A stretch of 64,000 bases of DNA from the NCBI RefSeq assembly GCF_017873095.1, contig NZ_JAGGJU010000009.1, positions 62,001-126,000 on the forward strand, read 5' to 3'. This document shows positions 1 to 10,662 of this stretch, one piece after another. The first letter of the stretch is position 1, and each line of letters begins with the position of its first letter. This stretch comes from Heterorhizobium halophytocola (lineage in GTDB: Bacteria; Pseudomonadota; Alphaproteobacteria; Rhizobiales; Rhizobiaceae). The translations under genes and the position numbers were made by a program. The notes under the pieces were generated by a model. The model did no database searches, had not been told where the DNA came from, and worked only from the letters and a program-made list of their open reading frames with translations.

Positions 1-2
1 AG

Positions 3-512
<510 letters not shown>

Positions 513-535
513 TCCCCCGATCCGTTCGGGATTAC

Positions 536-571
536 AAGGCGCCCTGCCCCATAAGGCCGGGCGCCTTTTTT
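536..571 (+). terminator. Rho-independent terminator of rho
   Basis: A perfect 9-bp stem (AAGGCGCCC at 536-544 with GGGCGCCTT at 559-567) is followed by a run of T residues to 571. It lies 24 nt after the rho stop codon and upstream of mnmE. Confidence 0.9.
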
Positions 572-604
572 GTTCCGGCCGGTGCTTGACGAAGGGTTTG
601 GCTT

Positions 605-1918
605 ATGCCGGCAGGCGACACGATCTATGCTTTGTCCTCCGGCGGATTGCCGTCCGGCGTGGCCGTCATCCGCGTCAGTGGGCCGGCCGCCTTCGAGGTC
701 TGCCGCAGGCTGGCCGGCGACGTGCCGGCCCCACGCCAGGCCGCCTTGCGTTCGATTCGCGACCGAAACGGCGAATTGCTCGATCACGGGCTGGTCCTGT
801 CCTTTGTCGGGCCGCATTCGTTTACCGGTGAGGATTGCATCGAATTGCAGATCCATGGCGGGCGCGCCGTTGTCACCGCGCTGCTGAAGACGCTTGGTGC
901 TTTTTCTGGCTGTCGCCTCGCCGAAGCCGGCGAATTTTCCCGGCGTGCCTTCGAGAACGGCAAGCTCGACCTGGTGGAAATCGAGGGACTGGCGGACCTG
1001 CTGGCGGCCGAGACGGAGATGCAGCGCCGTCTTGCCACCGAGCAGAGCCGGGGCGCGCTGTCGGCGCTCTATATGGGATGGCGCGACCGTCTGCTGCACG
1101 CGCGCGCCATGATCGAAGCGGAATTCGATTTCTCCGAAGAGGAGGATATCCCAGACTCGGTGGCCGCCACGATCTGGACGGACATGGGCGCGCTATCGCA
1201 CGAGATTAAGCGCCATCTGCAGGGTTACGCCCGCGGTGAGATCATCCGCGACGGGTTCAAGGTTGTCATCACGGGGCCGCCGAATGCCGGCAAATCGAGC
1301 CTGATGAACGCACTGGCGGGCCGCGATGTGGCGATCGTCACGGAATATGCCGGCACGACGCGCGACGTGCTCAGCGTCGATCTCGATCTTGACGGCTTTC
1401 TGGTTAAGCTCTACGACACGGCCGGAATTCGCGAGGCGTCGGATGTCGTCGAGCAGGAGGGTGTCAGACGCGCCGCCCAACAGATAGCGGACGCGGATCT
1501 GGTGTTGCATCTGAGCGCTGTCGGCGATGCGGATATCCAGCTGCCATCCGTATCGGTTCCGGTACGGAAAATCGGCACCAAGGCGGATCTCGCCCCCGGC
1601 ATCGTGAAGGACTATGATGCCGTCATATCGACGCAGGCCGATCTCGGTCTGGGCGATATCAAGACATTGATATCGAATGAGATTAAGGACCGCGTCGGGG
1701 ACGGCGCCGTCAGTATTCCAAGTCGGTTGCGCCAGCAGGAACATCTGAGTGCCTGTGTCGAGGCTCTGGATGAGGCCTTGCGGTCGGCGACTGCGCCGCT
1801 CGAAGTCAGGGCGGAGGCTTTGCGGCGCAGCGCAGACTGGCTGGGCCGGCTGACAGGTCGAATCGATACCGAAATGCTTCTGGGCGCGATCTTCTCGGAA
1901 TTCTGCGTCGGGAAATGA
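605..1918 (+). CDS. mnmE: tRNA modification GTPase MnmE (TrmE)
   Basis: MnmE works with MnmG to make the (carboxymethyl)aminomethyl group on uridine-34 of certain tRNAs, using a tetrahydrofolate-derived carbon and potassium-stimulated GTP hydrolysis. The 437-residue protein has the usual order: N-terminal folate-binding domain, helical domain, an inserted G domain with the P-loop GPPNAGKSS near residue 224, GTTRD and DTAGIRE switch motifs, and a GTKAD G4 motif. It ends in FCVGK, the family's catalytic C-terminal CxGK. The start follows the family pattern ([13 protein letters not shown]). mnmG follows after about 57 nt, so the two partners are probably co-transcribed. Its stop codon lies inside a parS-like sequence. 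Confidence 0.97.
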   Translation: MPAGDTIYALSSGGLPSGVAVIRVSGPAAFEVCRRLAGDVPAPRQAALRSIRDRNGELLDHGLVLSFVGPHSFTGEDCIELQIHGGRAVVTALLKTLGAFSGCRLAEAGEFSRRAFENGKLDLVEIEGLADLLAAETEMQRRLATEQSRGALSALYMGWRDRLLHARAMIEAEFDFSEEEDIPDSVAATIWTDMGALSHEIKRHLQGYARGEIIRDGFKVVITGPPNAGKSSLMNALAGRDVAIVTEYAGTTRDVLSVDLDLDGFLVKLYDTAGIREASDVVEQEGVRRAAQQIADADLVLHLSAVGDADIQLPSVSVPVRKIGTKADLAPGIVKDYDAVISTQADLGLGDIKTLISNEIKDRVGDGAVSIPSRLRQQEHLSACVEALDEALRSATAPLEVRAEALRRSADWLGRLTGRIDTEMLLGAIFSEFCVGK

Positions 1919-1931
1919 CTCACGTGAAACA
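1916..1931. promoter_or_regulatory. parS: Near-consensus parS site (ParB binding)
   Basis: The 16 bases TGACTCACGTGAAACA match the parS consensus TGTTTCACGTGAAACA at 14 of 16 positions; the first half-site has two changes. The TGA of mnmE forms its first three bases. It is about 3.4 kb upstream of parB and 1.96 kb from the perfect site. Binding by ParB is inferred. Confidence 0.7.
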
Positions 1932-1975
1932 AGGCCCGTTACGGGGGTGCCGCACGGCGCGGTGAGGATGTGAAA

Positions 1976-3838
1976 ATGGAATTTGATGTCATTGTGATTG
2001 GCGGTGGACATGCCGGTGCCGAAGCCGCGGCGGCGTCCGCGCGGCTTGGCGCCAGGACCGCGCTGCTGACTCATAAGCGCGCCACGATCGGCACCATGTC
2101 TTGCAATCCCGCCATTGGTGGCCTTGGCAAGGGTCATCTTGTGCGCGAGATCGATGCCCTGGACGGCATCATGGGACGCTGCGCGGATGCGGGCGGCATC
2201 CAGTTTCGTCTGCTCAACCGGAAAAAGGGCCCGGCCGTGCGCGGTCCCCGCACCCAGGCCGATCGCGCGCTCTACCTGAAAGCGGTTCAGGATGCCTTGG
2301 CGGAATTCGAATCGCTGTCGATCGTCGAGGGTGAGGCATTCGATCTGACCATTACGGAGGGAGTGGTTCGCGGCGTCGTCTTGAAGGATGGCCGGGCGCT
2401 GCAGGCACGGGCCGTGGTGCTGACCACCGGCACCTTTCTCAATGGACTCATTCATATCGGGGACAAAACGATTCCGGCAGGGCGTGTCGGCGAGGATCCG
2501 TCGCTTGGTTTGAGTGGAACGCTGGAGCGGCTTGGATTGCGGCTCGGCCGTCTGAAGACCGGCACGCCGGCCCGGCTGGACGGCACGACGATCGACTGGG
2601 CCGGTCTTGACCGCCAGAGCGCGGATGAGCTGCCCGTGCCCTTCTCGTTCATGACGGATCGCATCACCAATCGACAGATCGACTGCGGCATCACCCGGAC
2701 AACCCCTGAAAGCCACCGGATCATTCGTGACAATATCCTGCGGTCTGCGATGTATAGCGGCCAGATCAAGGGCGTGGGCCCGCGCTATTGCCCGTCGATC
2801 GAAGACAAGATCCAGCGGTTCGGCGACCGGGACGGTCACCAGATTTTCCTGGAGCCGGAAGGACTTGAGGACAGCACGGTCTATCCCAACGGCATTTCCA
2901 CCTCGCTGCCGGAAGACGTCCAGACCCGGTTCATCCACTCTATTCCTGGGCTGGAACGGGTCGACATCAAGCAGTTCGGCTATGCTATAGAATACGACTA
3001 TGTTGATCCTATGCAGCTTCACCCGACGCTGGAATGCAAGGTGCAGACGGGCCTGTTTCTGGCCGGCCAGATCAATGGGACGACCGGCTATGAAGAGGCT
3101 GCAGCGCAGGGACTGGTCGCCGGTTTCAATGCGGCCCTCTTGGTGCAGGGGCGCGAACCACAGGTCTTCAGCCGGACCGAATCCTATATCGGCGTCATGC
3201 TGGACGATCTCACGTCCCGTGGAGTGACGGAACCCTACCGGATGTTCACGTCGCGCGCGGAATATCGCCTGACATTGCGGGCGGACAATGCCGACCTACG
3301 CCTCACGCCCTTGGCGATCGCGCTTGGGGCCGCCTCCCCGGCGCGTACCGCTCGCTTCAAGGCCTATCAGCGCAGTTTTGACGACGGACGCGCGCTGTTG
3401 CAGGCGCTGGAGATCACGCCGGCACAAGCCAGACAGGTGGGCCTGACGGTCAACCAGGATGGTCGACGCCGGAGCGCATCGGAACTGCTGTCCTATCCCG
3501 ATATCGATTTGAAGCGCCTGCAGGCGATATGGCCGGAACTTACAGCGATCGCGCCGGGTGTGTCGGAAGCGCTTGAGAATGATGCCAGCTATGCCGTCTA
3601 TGTCGACAGGCAACGCGACGACATCGAGTCGGTACAGCGGGAAGAACAACGCACAATTCCGCCAGGCTTCGATTATCGTGCTCTGCCCGGTCTGTCGATC
3701 GAGCTCCAGCAGAAGCTTGAGCGGGCACAACCGGCGAATATGGCGCAGCTATCGCGCGTCGACGGTGTGACGCCTGCGGCGGTTTCTCTGGTGCTGGGGT
3801 TGATCAAGCGTCAGCACGCGCTTGCGAAGGCGGGATAA
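1976..3838 (+). CDS. mnmG: tRNA uridine-5-carboxymethylaminomethyl modification enzyme MnmG (GidA)
   Basis: FAD-dependent partner of MnmE in U34 tRNA modification. The N-terminus has the dinucleotide-binding fold ([14 protein letters not shown]) and the family signature [15 protein letters not shown] second FAD-binding stretch ([20 protein letters not shown]) lies near residue 360, and a helical C-terminal MnmE/tRNA-binding domain follows. At 620 residues it has the usual length. An in-frame GTG at 1970 exists, but the ribosome binding site GGTGAGGA (1961-1968) sits 7 nt before the ATG at 1976 and only 1 nt before the GTG, so the ATG was chosen. rsmG starts 5 nt after the stop, indicating an operon. 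Confidence 0.97.
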   Translation: MEFDVIVIGGGHAGAEAAAASARLGARTALLTHKRATIGTMSCNPAIGGLGKGHLVREIDALDGIMGRCADAGGIQFRLLNRKKGPAVRGPRTQADRALYLKAVQDALAEFESLSIVEGEAFDLTITEGVVRGVVLKDGRALQARAVVLTTGTFLNGLIHIGDKTIPAGRVGEDPSLGLSGTLERLGLRLGRLKTGTPARLDGTTIDWAGLDRQSADELPVPFSFMTDRITNRQIDCGITRTTPESHRIIRDNILRSAMYSGQIKGVGPRYCPSIEDKIQRFGDRDGHQIFLEPEGLEDSTVYPNGISTSLPEDVQTRFIHSIPGLERVDIKQFGYAIEYDYVDPMQLHPTLECKVQTGLFLAGQINGTTGYEEAAAQGLVAGFNAALLVQGREPQVFSRTESYIGVMLDDLTSRGVTEPYRMFTSRAEYRLTLRADNADLRLTPLAIALGAASPARTARFKAYQRSFDDGRALLQALEITPAQARQVGLTVNQDGRRRSASELLSYPDIDLKRLQAIWPELTAIAPGVSEALENDASYAVYVDRQRDDIESVQREEQRTIPPGFDYRALPGLSIELQQKLERAQPANMAQLSRVDGVTPAAVSLVLGLIKRQHALAKAG

Positions 3839-3843
3839 GCGGC

Positions 3844-4473
3844 ATGCAGCGACTGGATGACTCTTTGGACCTTCATGTTTCACGTGAAACAAGAGGAAAA
3901 CTCGAGCATTTCATTGACATCTTCCAGAAATGGTCGCGGCGGATCAATCTGATTGCGCCGTCCACCCGGGAGGATCTGTGGTCTCGCCACATCTTGGACA
4001 GCGCCCAACTGTTCAAGATGGGCAAAGGTGCGAAAAACTGGTTGGACCTGGGTAGCGGTGGCGGATTTCCCGGGGTCGTGCTAGCGATCCTGCTCTGCGA
4101 TCAGGAGCAGGGCTTCATCAATCTCGTCGAAAGCAACCACAAGAAGGCGGCCTTTCTCCGCACCGCCCTGATGGAAACCGGCGCGCGCGGGAGCGTCAAC
4201 GCCTGTCGCATCGAAGATGCTGCCGACAGGAACCTTCCGGCGGACATTGTCTCGGCGCGGGCGCTCGCCGCCCTGGATTCACTGTTGCAATTGAGTGCCC
4301 CTTGGCTCGAAAACAGGCCGAAGGCCCGCGCACTCTTCCATAAAGGGCGGGATTACGCCGCTGAACTGGATAAAGCGCGTGACCACTGGCAGTTTGATCT
4401 GGTAATACATAAGAGCGTCATCGAGCTCGATTCCGTCGTTCTGGAAATTGGTGGCCTGACGCGTAAGATCTGA
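3844..4473 (+). CDS. rsmG: 16S rRNA (guanine-527-N7)-methyltransferase RsmG (GidB)
   Basis: SAM-dependent methyltransferase that makes m7G527 in 16S rRNA; in other bacteria its loss gives low-level streptomycin resistance. The 209-residue protein has the SAM-binding motif LDLGSGGGFPG around residues 67-77 and the family's overall Rossmann layout. Codons for the N-terminal HVSRET segment contain a perfect parS site, so this stretch serves both protein coding and chromosome segregation. It starts 5 nt after mnmG and is followed 16 nt later by parA; the run mnmG-rsmG-parA-parB is the conserved origin-proximal order. Confidence 0.96.
   Translation: MQRLDDSLDLHVSRETRGKLEHFIDIFQKWSRRINLIAPSTREDLWSRHILDSAQLFKMGKGAKNWLDLGSGGGFPGVVLAILLCDQEQGFINLVESNHKKAAFLRTALMETGARGSVNACRIEDAADRNLPADIVSARALAALDSLLQLSAPWLENRPKARALFHKGRDYAAELDKARDHWQFDLVIHKSVIELDSVVLEIGGLTRKI
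3876..3891. promoter_or_regulatory. parS: Perfect parS centromere site inside rsmG
   Basis: TGTTTCACGTGAAACA is a 16/16 match to the bacterial parS consensus and a perfect palindrome. It lies in the 5' part of the rsmG coding sequence, 600 bp upstream of parA. ParB is known to nucleate on such sites and spread as a CTP-dependent clamp. Confidence 0.95.
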
Positions 4474-4489
4474 CCATCTTGGGTGCGGC

Positions 4490-5284
4490 ATGGCTTACAA
4501 TAATCGTATCATCACCATTGCAAACCAGAAGGGCGGCGTCGGCAAGACGACCACCGCAATCAATCTGGCGACCGCTCTGGCTGCCATCGGCGAAAGCGTG
4601 CTGATCATCGATCTCGATCCGCAGGGCAATGCCAGCACCGGTCTCGGGATCGGTCGCCAGGATCGCAAGCTGTCCTCCTATGACGTCCTGGTGGGTGAGA
4701 GCACGATCGGCGAGGCCGCCGTGCCGACCGCCGTGCCGAATCTCTCCATCGTACCGTCTACGCTGGATCTGCTTGGTCTCGAAATGGAGATCGCAAGTCA
4801 GGCCGATCGGGTATTTCGCCTGAAAAAGGCCCTGACGGACGCCAGCGCCGCGCCATATGCCTATGTGCTACTGGATTGCCCCCCGTCCTTCAATCTGCTG
4901 ACGATGAACGCCATGGCGGCCGCGCACTCGGTGCTTGTGCCGCTCCAGTGCGAGTTTTTCGCACTCGAAGGCTTGAGTCAGCTGTTGGAGACGATCAATC
5001 AGGTTCGCCAGACCGTCAATCCGACGCTGGATATCCAGGGCATCGTCCTGACCATGTTCGACAGCCGCAACAATTTGGCCCAGCAGGTGGTCAATGACGT
5101 GCGCACCCATCTCGGCGACAAGGTTTATCACACCCTGATACCGCGCAATGTCCGCGTTTCCGAGGCGCCGTCCTATGGCAAGCCGGCCATTCTTTACGAT
5201 CTGAAATGTGCGGGCAGCCAAGCCTATCTGCAGCTGGCGTCCGAAGTGATTCAGCGTGAGCGGCAGCGTCGCGTCGCTGCCTGA
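4490..5284 (+). CDS. parA: Chromosome partitioning ATPase ParA (Soj)
   Basis: ATPase that binds DNA non-specifically as an ATP dimer and pulls ParB-parS complexes apart, segregating the replicated origins. The deviant Walker A box KGGVGKTT covers residues 14-21, followed by the switch region IDLDPQGNAST and Walker B strand YVLLDCPPS. The length of 264 residues fits chromosomal ParA, which lacks the extra N-terminal helix-turn-helix domain of plasmid ParA/RepA. parB follows after 32 nt. The two lie in the rsmG operon, close to two parS sites. Confidence 0.97.
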   Translation: MAYNNRIITIANQKGGVGKTTTAINLATALAAIGESVLIIDLDPQGNASTGLGIGRQDRKLSSYDVLVGESTIGEAAVPTAVPNLSIVPSTLDLLGLEMEIASQADRVFRLKKALTDASAAPYAYVLLDCPPSFNLLTMNAMAAAHSVLVPLQCEFFALEGLSQLLETINQVRQTVNPTLDIQGIVLTMFDSRNNLAQQVVNDVRTHLGDKVYHTLIPRNVRVSEAPSYGKPAILYDLKCAGSQAYLQLASEVIQRERQRRVAA

Positions 5285-5316
5285 CGTCTTTCCGACTAGA
5301 AGCGTGAGTTCTGAAA

Positions 5317-6201
5317 ATGAGTGACGATCAATCCCGACGTAGACTTGGCCGTGGTTTGGCGGCTCTGATCGGCGAAATGGATCAGCCAGTTGCAGGCGGG
5401 GCCGCACCGGCCGCCCCTGTTACCGCCGACCGTCAGATCCCGATCGAATTCGTGTCGCGCAACCCGCGTAACCCGCGGCGCTATTTCAATGAAGACGAAT
5501 TGCAGGAATTGGCCACGTCGCTGCGCCAGCACGGTATCGTGCAGCCTGTCGTCGTGCGAACAGTTGCGAACGATCGTTTCGAGATTATTGCCGGTGAACG
5601 TCGTTGGCGCGCGGCACAGCTCGCCGGTCTGACGGAAATTCCGGTGATCGTTCGTGATGTCGATGATCGCACCGCGCTTGAGCTGGCGATTGTCGAGAAT
5701 GTCCAGCGTGCCGATCTCAATCCTCTGGAAGAGGCGCTGGGCTATGACCAGCTGATCGCCGAATACAGCTATACCCAGAACGATCTCGGCGAGGTCATCG
5801 GCAAGAGCCGCAGCCACGTGGCCAACAGCCTGCGGCTGTTGAAGCTGCCCGATGACGTCAAGACCATGCTTGCGGAAGGCAGCCTGTCTGCCGGCCATGC
5901 CCGCAGCCTTGTGTCGACCAGCGATCCGATCGGCCTGGCGAAAACGATTGTCTCCAAGGGCCTGTCCGTGCGCGATGCGGAGCGGCTGGCGCAAAATGAT
6001 ATCCGCGGCGTCAACCTGCCGACCAATGCCAGCCGGGCGGAAAAGGATTCCGATACGCTGGCGCTGGAGCGCAGCCTGTCGGATCATCTCGGCCTCGCAG
6101 TCACCGTCAACCACAAGGGCGATGGCGGCCAGCTGCGGATTACCTACAAGTCCTTGGAACAGCTGGAGGAAATTTGCCGGCTGCTCGAGGGTCGCGCCTG
6201 A
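5317..6201 (+). CDS. parB: Chromosome partitioning protein ParB (Spo0J), CTP-dependent clamp
   Basis: Sequence-specific centromere protein that loads at parS and spreads along DNA as a CTP-gated sliding clamp, recruiting ParA and SMC. In 294 residues it shows the basic N-terminal ParA-stimulating segment (RRLGRGLAALIGE), the N-terminal CTPase domain with GERRWRAA near residue 93, a helix-turn-helix around residues 150-185 (LGEVIGKSRSHVANSLRLL) and a C-terminal dimerisation domain. The start is the ATG after parA. A 14-bp palindrome follows its stop, and holA converges from the other strand. Confidence 0.97.
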   Translation: MSDDQSRRRLGRGLAALIGEMDQPVAGGAAPAAPVTADRQIPIEFVSRNPRNPRRYFNEDELQELATSLRQHGIVQPVVVRTVANDRFEIIAGERRWRAAQLAGLTEIPVIVRDVDDRTALELAIVENVQRADLNPLEEALGYDQLIAEYSYTQNDLGEVIGKSRSHVANSLRLLKLPDDVKTMLAEGSLSAGHARSLVSTSDPIGLAKTIVSKGLSVRDAERLAQNDIRGVNLPTNASRAEKDSDTLALERSLSDHLGLAVTVNHKGDGGQLRITYKSLEQLEEICRLLEGRA

Positions 6202-6215
6202 TTTAGCCGGCTAAA
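6202..6215. repeat. 14-bp palindrome between parB and holA
   Basis: TTTAGCCGGCTAAA is perfectly self-complementary and begins right after the parB stop codon in the 43-nt convergent gap. It could form a small hairpin serving either strand, but there is no T-tract, so a terminator role is uncertain. Confidence 0.4.
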
Positions 6216-6244
6216 GAGCATGCAGGTTCGTCTCGCGGAACAGG

Positions 6245-7288
6245 TTACTGGGCGAGGCGCCGCGCCGATTGCAGGGTGGTCGCAAGCAATGTCTGCAGGG
6301 CGATATTTTCTTCCATCACCGGTCGCTGGCGGGTCTGAAAGATGGCATTGCCAATCCTTGTCGTTTCGCGGGCGAGATCCTCGGCGTTCCACGCACGCAG
6401 CGCCCTTTCGATCAGCGGCTTGCGCTTGAAGTGAATGCCGCGCCCTAGCGTCTGCATCACCTGGCCGACCTGTTGCTTCTCCGTCTCCATATGCGCCCGC
6501 ATGGCATCCATCTGCTGAAACTGCCGCAGGCAGGCCTGCAGCAGCAGGAAAACCGACGTCTTCGAGGCCAGGATCTTTTGCGCCGCGTGCAGGAATTCGT
6601 CCCTGCGGCCCGACAGCACGGCATCAACAGCCTCGTCGACCGATATCGCGCTCGCATCGCCGATGATCGCCATCACATGCTCCAGGTCGATCTGCTGCTC
6701 GTTCAGGCAATAGAGCGAGAGCTTGCGCAATTCGTTGCGCGAGGCAATCCGGTCGCCGCCGAGCGACGCAAGCAGGAATTCGCGCGCATCCGGCGTCAAT
6801 CGCTGGCCGGCGGCGGCAAACTCCGCATCGATCAGCCCATTCATCGCCCGCGTGTCGTCGGCATAGCAGACCACCAGCGCTATATTGCGGGAGGTTTCGG
6901 CCGGCTTTCGCGCACCGGCCGCCTTGCGCAATTCGCCGGCCTCGATGATCACATAGCAATTGTCCGAGGGATTGGCGGCAATCAGGTTGAGGCCGTCGAC
7001 CAGCGCCTTTTCGCTGCCGGACCCGCGCAGCCAGACGAGCCTGTCGCCGCCGAATAGGCCCATGGACTGGGTCTCGTCCAGCAACCGGCCGGGATCGCCC
7101 TGCAGGTCGCCGGCATCGAGCCTGACGACGGCAAACGGATCATCCAGCGCTATGCCGGTGTGCTTGGCCACTTCCCCGGCCCGCTCGGAGACGAGCCCGC
7201 GGTCGGGCCCGCAAAACAGGAAGATCCTGTGGCTCTTGGCGAATTTCGCCGGCGATGCGTCGAATTCATAGCCTTTAACTTCAGTCAT
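6245..7288 (-). CDS. holA: DNA polymerase III delta subunit HolA
   Basis: The delta subunit opens the beta sliding clamp as part of the clamp loader. The 347-residue protein matches the family in length and in its N-terminal pattern (FAKSHRIFLFCGPDRGLVSERA), which replaces a functional P-loop, and in the C-terminal helical collar region. It is the last gene of a minus-strand leuS-lptE-holA operon, starting 24 nt after the lptE stop. The lptE-holA pairing is conserved in alphaproteobacteria and supports the call. Confidence 0.93.
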   Translation of the reverse strand: MTEVKGYEFDASPAKFAKSHRIFLFCGPDRGLVSERAGEVAKHTGIALDDPFAVVRLDAGDLQGDPGRLLDETQSMGLFGGDRLVWLRGSGSEKALVDGLNLIAANPSDNCYVIIEAGELRKAAGARKPAETSRNIALVVCYADDTRAMNGLIDAEFAAAGQRLTPDAREFLLASLGGDRIASRNELRKLSLYCLNEQQIDLEHVMAIIGDASAISVDEAVDAVLSGRRDEFLHAAQKILASKTSVFLLLQACLRQFQQMDAMRAHMETEKQQVGQVMQTLGRGIHFKRKPLIERALRAWNAEDLARETTRIGNAIFQTRQRPVMEENIALQTLLATTLQSARRLAQ

Positions 7289-7312
7289 GCAGCGGCACTC
7301 CTGCCGTCGCGA

Positions 7313-7834
7313 TCAGCGGCCAAGAAAGGTCGCCAGATCGGCGCGTATGAGCTCGGCCACCTGCCGGGCGGCGCGATCCTCGCCATCGCGCACCGCGCGC
7401 AGCTTGGCGAATTCCTGCTTGGAAAAGTCGGCCAGCGCCACCGACTGGCGATGTCCGACCCGCAGCACCATGCCGTCGCTCGCCCGCTTCAGGCTGTAAT
7501 CGGCGTTCACCACAATGCGACCGGCCGAGGGATCGTCCGACGACTGGTCGAGCAGCACGCCGATCGACTGGGATTTCACCGACAGGTCCACGATATATTC
7601 GGGATTTGCCGGTTCGCCCTCGCCGCCGGCCGTCAGGAAGATCAGGCGGTTGCGCACTTCCTGCGACACGCGATCCTTTGCCGGCGAATAGGCGATCGCT
7701 GCCAGCTTCTGGGCGGTCCCGGACGACTGGTCGAGCAGCGGACGCACCTGGCAGCTGCCCATCAGGGCGGCCGAGGCGAAGATCAGCCCGAGAAAGGCGC
7801 GACGGGCAGGACGGTCAAGCGAACTAGATGACAA
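7313..7834 (-). CDS. lptE: LPS assembly lipoprotein LptE
   Basis: Outer-membrane lipoprotein that plugs the LptD barrel for LPS export. The reading frame continues upstream to 7936, but that part overlaps leuS. A TTG at 7834, 9 nt after an AAAGGA ribosome binding site and overlapping the end of leuS by 11 nt, gives a 173-residue protein with a basic N-terminus, a hydrophobic stretch ([16 protein letters not shown]) and Cys followed by QVRPLL, typical of alphaproteobacterial LptE. The lipobox is imperfect (Met at -3). It sits between leuS and holA. The TTG start is the least certain point. Confidence 0.85.
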   Translation of the reverse strand: MSSSSLDRPARRAFLGLIFASAALMGSCQVRPLLDQSSGTAQKLAAIAYSPAKDRVSQEVRNRLIFLTAGGEGEPANPEYIVDLSVKSQSIGVLLDQSSDDPSAGRIVVNADYSLKRASDGMVLRVGHRQSVALADFSKQEFAKLRAVRDGEDRAARQVAELIRADLATFLGR

Positions 7835-10454
7835 TGTTGACGATCCTTTGCGGTACGACGATGATTTTCTTCGGCGATTGACCGTTGAGCGCGGTCTGGA
7901 CGGCATCCAGTGCCAGCACCGCCGCTTCGACCTCATTCTTCGTGGCCTCGCGGGCGATTGTCAATTCGGCACGCTTCTTTCCGTTGATCTGGATGGGCAG
8001 TAGCATGTCGTTTTCGACCACCAGTGCCGCATCGAAGACAGGCCATTTCGCTTGCGCAATGAGTCCATCCTGCCCGATCAGCTGCCAGCACTCTTCCGCC
8101 AGATGCGGCGCCATTGGGGCGATCAGATGCAGCAGGATCTCGACCGCATCGCGTGCGGCGGGCAACAGCGTTGCATCGCCCGTGCCGGCCGCAACCTTGC
8201 CCAGCGGCTGGGCGATCAGGTTGACGAGCTCATAGAGCCGGGCGACGGCCTTGTTGTAGGCAAACTTCTCATAGTCCTCGCCGATCGCCTTCAGCGCCTT
8301 GTGGGCGGCCTGCGAGATGGCAAGGCCCTCGCCGTCCTGCGCAGGCACGGCCTTGGCGTCGCGCAGTTTCGGCGCCGCTTCCGTCACCAGCCGCCAGATG
8401 CGCTGGACGAAGCGATGCGCACCCTCGGCGCCGGCCTCCGACCAGATCACGTCGCGTTCCGGCGGCGAATCCGACAGCACGAAGAACCGGGCCGTGTCGG
8501 CACCGTAGGAGGCAATGATGTCATCGGGATCGACGACGTTCTTCTTCGATTTCGACATCTTCTCGATCGAGCCGATGCTCACCGGCTCGCCGGTCGAAAT
8601 CATCCGGGCGCTGCGCACGCCGTCGACGTCCTCGATGGCAATGTCGGCCGGCGCCACCCACTGGCCATTGGCGCCGCTGCCGAGCTTGTAGGTCTCGTGC
8701 ACCACCATGCCCTGGGTAAACAGGCCCTTGAACGGCTCGCTCGCGTCCAGATGGCCGGTCTCGCGCATGGCGCGGGTGAAGAAGCGCGAATAGAGCAAAT
8801 GCAGGATCGCGTGCTCGATGCCGCCGATATACTGGTCCACCGGCAGCCAGCGATTGGCGACCGCCGGGTCGGTCGGACGGTTCTCGTGCGGTGTGGTGAA
8901 GCGGGTATAGTACCAGCTGGAATCGACGAAGGTGTCCATCGTATCGGTTTCACGCCGCGCATCCTTGCCGCAATGCGGGCAGGCGACATGGCGCCAGGTC
9001 GCATGCCGGTCGAGCGGATTGCCGGGCACGTCGAAGGTCACGTCTTCGGGCAGCTGCACCGGCAGGTCGGCCTTGGGCACCGGCACCACGCCGCAGTCGT
9101 CGCAATGGATCACCGGGATCGGGCAACCCCAGTAGCGCTGGCGTGAAACACCCCAGTCGCGCAGGCGGAAATTGACCTTGCGCTCGGCCTGCGGCGCATT
9201 GCCGAGCGTTGCTGCCGACAGCTTGTCGATCACCGCGTCGAAGGCCTCGGTGTTGGTCATGCCGTCGAGGAAGCGCGAATTGATCATCACGCCGTCGCCG
9301 TCAAAGGCCGTGTCGCCGATGCTGAAGGTCTCGGCATTGCCGTCGGCGGGCATCACCACCGGGACCACCGGCAGGCCATATTTGCGGGCGAAGTCGAGGT
9401 CGCGCTGGTCGCCGGCCGGGCAGCCGAAGATCGCCCCGGTACCATAGTCCATCAGCACGAAATTGGCGATATAGACAGGCAGTTCCCAGCTGGGATCGAA
9501 GGGATGTTTCACGCGCACGCCCGTGTCCATGCCCTTCTTTTCGGCCGTCTCCAGCGCTGCAAGCGAGGTGCCCGCGCGGCGGCATTCGTCGGCAAAGGCT
9601 GCGATGTCGGCGTTCGTTTCAGCCACCGCCTTGGCCAGCGGATGGTCGGCCGCGATCGCCATGAACGACGCGCCGAACAAGGTGTCGGGCCGCGTGGTGT
9701 AGACGGTGAGGTCATCGAAGCCCTCGGGCGCGCCCTGCCCGACGAGTTCGAAGCGCAGCGCCAGGCCTTCCGAGCGGCCGATCCAGTTCTTCTGCATCAG
9801 CCGGACCTTTTCCGGCCACTGGTCGAGCGTGTCCAGCGCGTCGAGCAGTTCCTGGCTGAAGGCGGTGATCTTGAAGAACCACTGGGTCAGCTCGCGCTGC
9901 TCCACCAGCGCGCCGGAGCGCCAACCGCGGCCGTCGATCACCTGCTCGTTGGCCAGCACCGTATGGTCGACCGGGTCCCAGTTCACCTTCGACTGCTTGC
10001 GGTAGACAAGCCCCTTTTCCATCATGTCGAGGAACAGCGACTGCTGCTGATGGTAGTATTCGACATCGCAGGTGGCGAATTCGCGCGACCAGTCGAGCGA
10101 CAGGCCCATCGATTTCAGCTGGGTCCGCATGGTGGCGATGTTCTGGTAGGTCCATTCCTTCGGATGCACCTTGTTCTGCATCGCGGCGTTTTCCGCCGGC
10201 ATGCCGAAGGCGTCCCAGCCCATCGGATGCAGCACGTTGAAGCCGCGGGCGCGCTTGTAGCGGGCGAGCACATCGCCGAGAGCATAGTTGCGAACATGGC
10301 CCATATGGATGCGTCCCGACGGATAGGGAAACATCTCAAGCACGTAGTATTTCTCGCGCGGATCGGCATTGTCGGTGGTGAAGACATTCGCCTCGGCCCA
10401 TTTCGCCTGCCAGCGGGGCTCGACTTCGCGCGGATTGTAGCGTTCGCTGCTCAT
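7824..10454 (-). CDS. leuS: Leucyl-tRNA synthetase
   Basis: Class I aminoacyl-tRNA synthetase that charges tRNA-Leu. The 876-residue protein has the HIGH-type motif HMGH at residues 50-53, a CP1 editing domain in the middle, and the KMSKS loop near residue 629. The start MSSERYNP was chosen over an upstream in-frame GTG/TTG extension because the family begins here; the extension has no family resemblance. It heads the minus-strand leuS-lptE-holA operon and diverges from the YggS gene across about 200 bp. Confidence 0.97.
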   Translation of the reverse strand: MSSERYNPREVEPRWQAKWAEANVFTTDNADPREKYYVLEMFPYPSGRIHMGHVRNYALGDVLARYKRARGFNVLHPMGWDAFGMPAENAAMQNKVHPKEWTYQNIATMRTQLKSMGLSLDWSREFATCDVEYYHQQQSLFLDMMEKGLVYRKQSKVNWDPVDHTVLANEQVIDGRGWRSGALVEQRELTQWFFKITAFSQELLDALDTLDQWPEKVRLMQKNWIGRSEGLALRFELVGQGAPEGFDDLTVYTTRPDTLFGASFMAIAADHPLAKAVAETNADIAAFADECRRAGTSLAALETAEKKGMDTGVRVKHPFDPSWELPVYIANFVLMDYGTGAIFGCPAGDQRDLDFARKYGLPVVPVVMPADGNAETFSIGDTAFDGDGVMINSRFLDGMTNTEAFDAVIDKLSAATLGNAPQAERKVNFRLRDWGVSRQRYWGCPIPVIHCDDCGVVPVPKADLPVQLPEDVTFDVPGNPLDRHATWRHVACPHCGKDARRETDTMDTFVDSSWYYTRFTTPHENRPTDPAVANRWLPVDQYIGGIEHAILHLLYSRFFTRAMRETGHLDASEPFKGLFTQGMVVHETYKLGSGANGQWVAPADIAIEDVDGVRSARMISTGEPVSIGSIEKMSKSKKNVVDPDDIIASYGADTARFFVLSDSPPERDVIWSEAGAEGAHRFVQRIWRLVTEAAPKLRDAKAVPAQDGEGLAISQAAHKALKAIGEDYEKFAYNKAVARLYELVNLIAQPLGKVAAGTGDATLLPAARDAVEILLHLIAPMAPHLAEECWQLIGQDGLIAQAKWPVFDAALVVENDMLLPIQINGKKRAELTIAREATKNEVEAAVLALDAVQTALNGQSPKKIIVVPQRIVNIVI

Positions 10455-10662
10455 ATCGGTACTGTTCCGGAAATCAGTGGAAATTTGGTGGTGACCTTCA
10501 CCATGAAACCGCCTGAGCGTCAAGTTTTGGCGGCTTGCGGGCCGTCTGCACCAGGCTTTTGACAAGCCGCCCGCAACCGGATTTTATGCGCGCGACAGAC
10601 AAGCCGGATCCTTGCCCCTTCAACCGGGCAGCTTTGCGGCGAGACAGAATGGTACAGGTGAC

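Noticed and set aside
1193..3022. 609-codon open frame on the minus strand
   Set aside because: Antisense to mnmE and mnmG, both certain genes.
5812..5826. CACGTG core within parB as a third parS site
   Set aside because: The flanks (AGCCACGTGGCC) do not match the parS half-sites.
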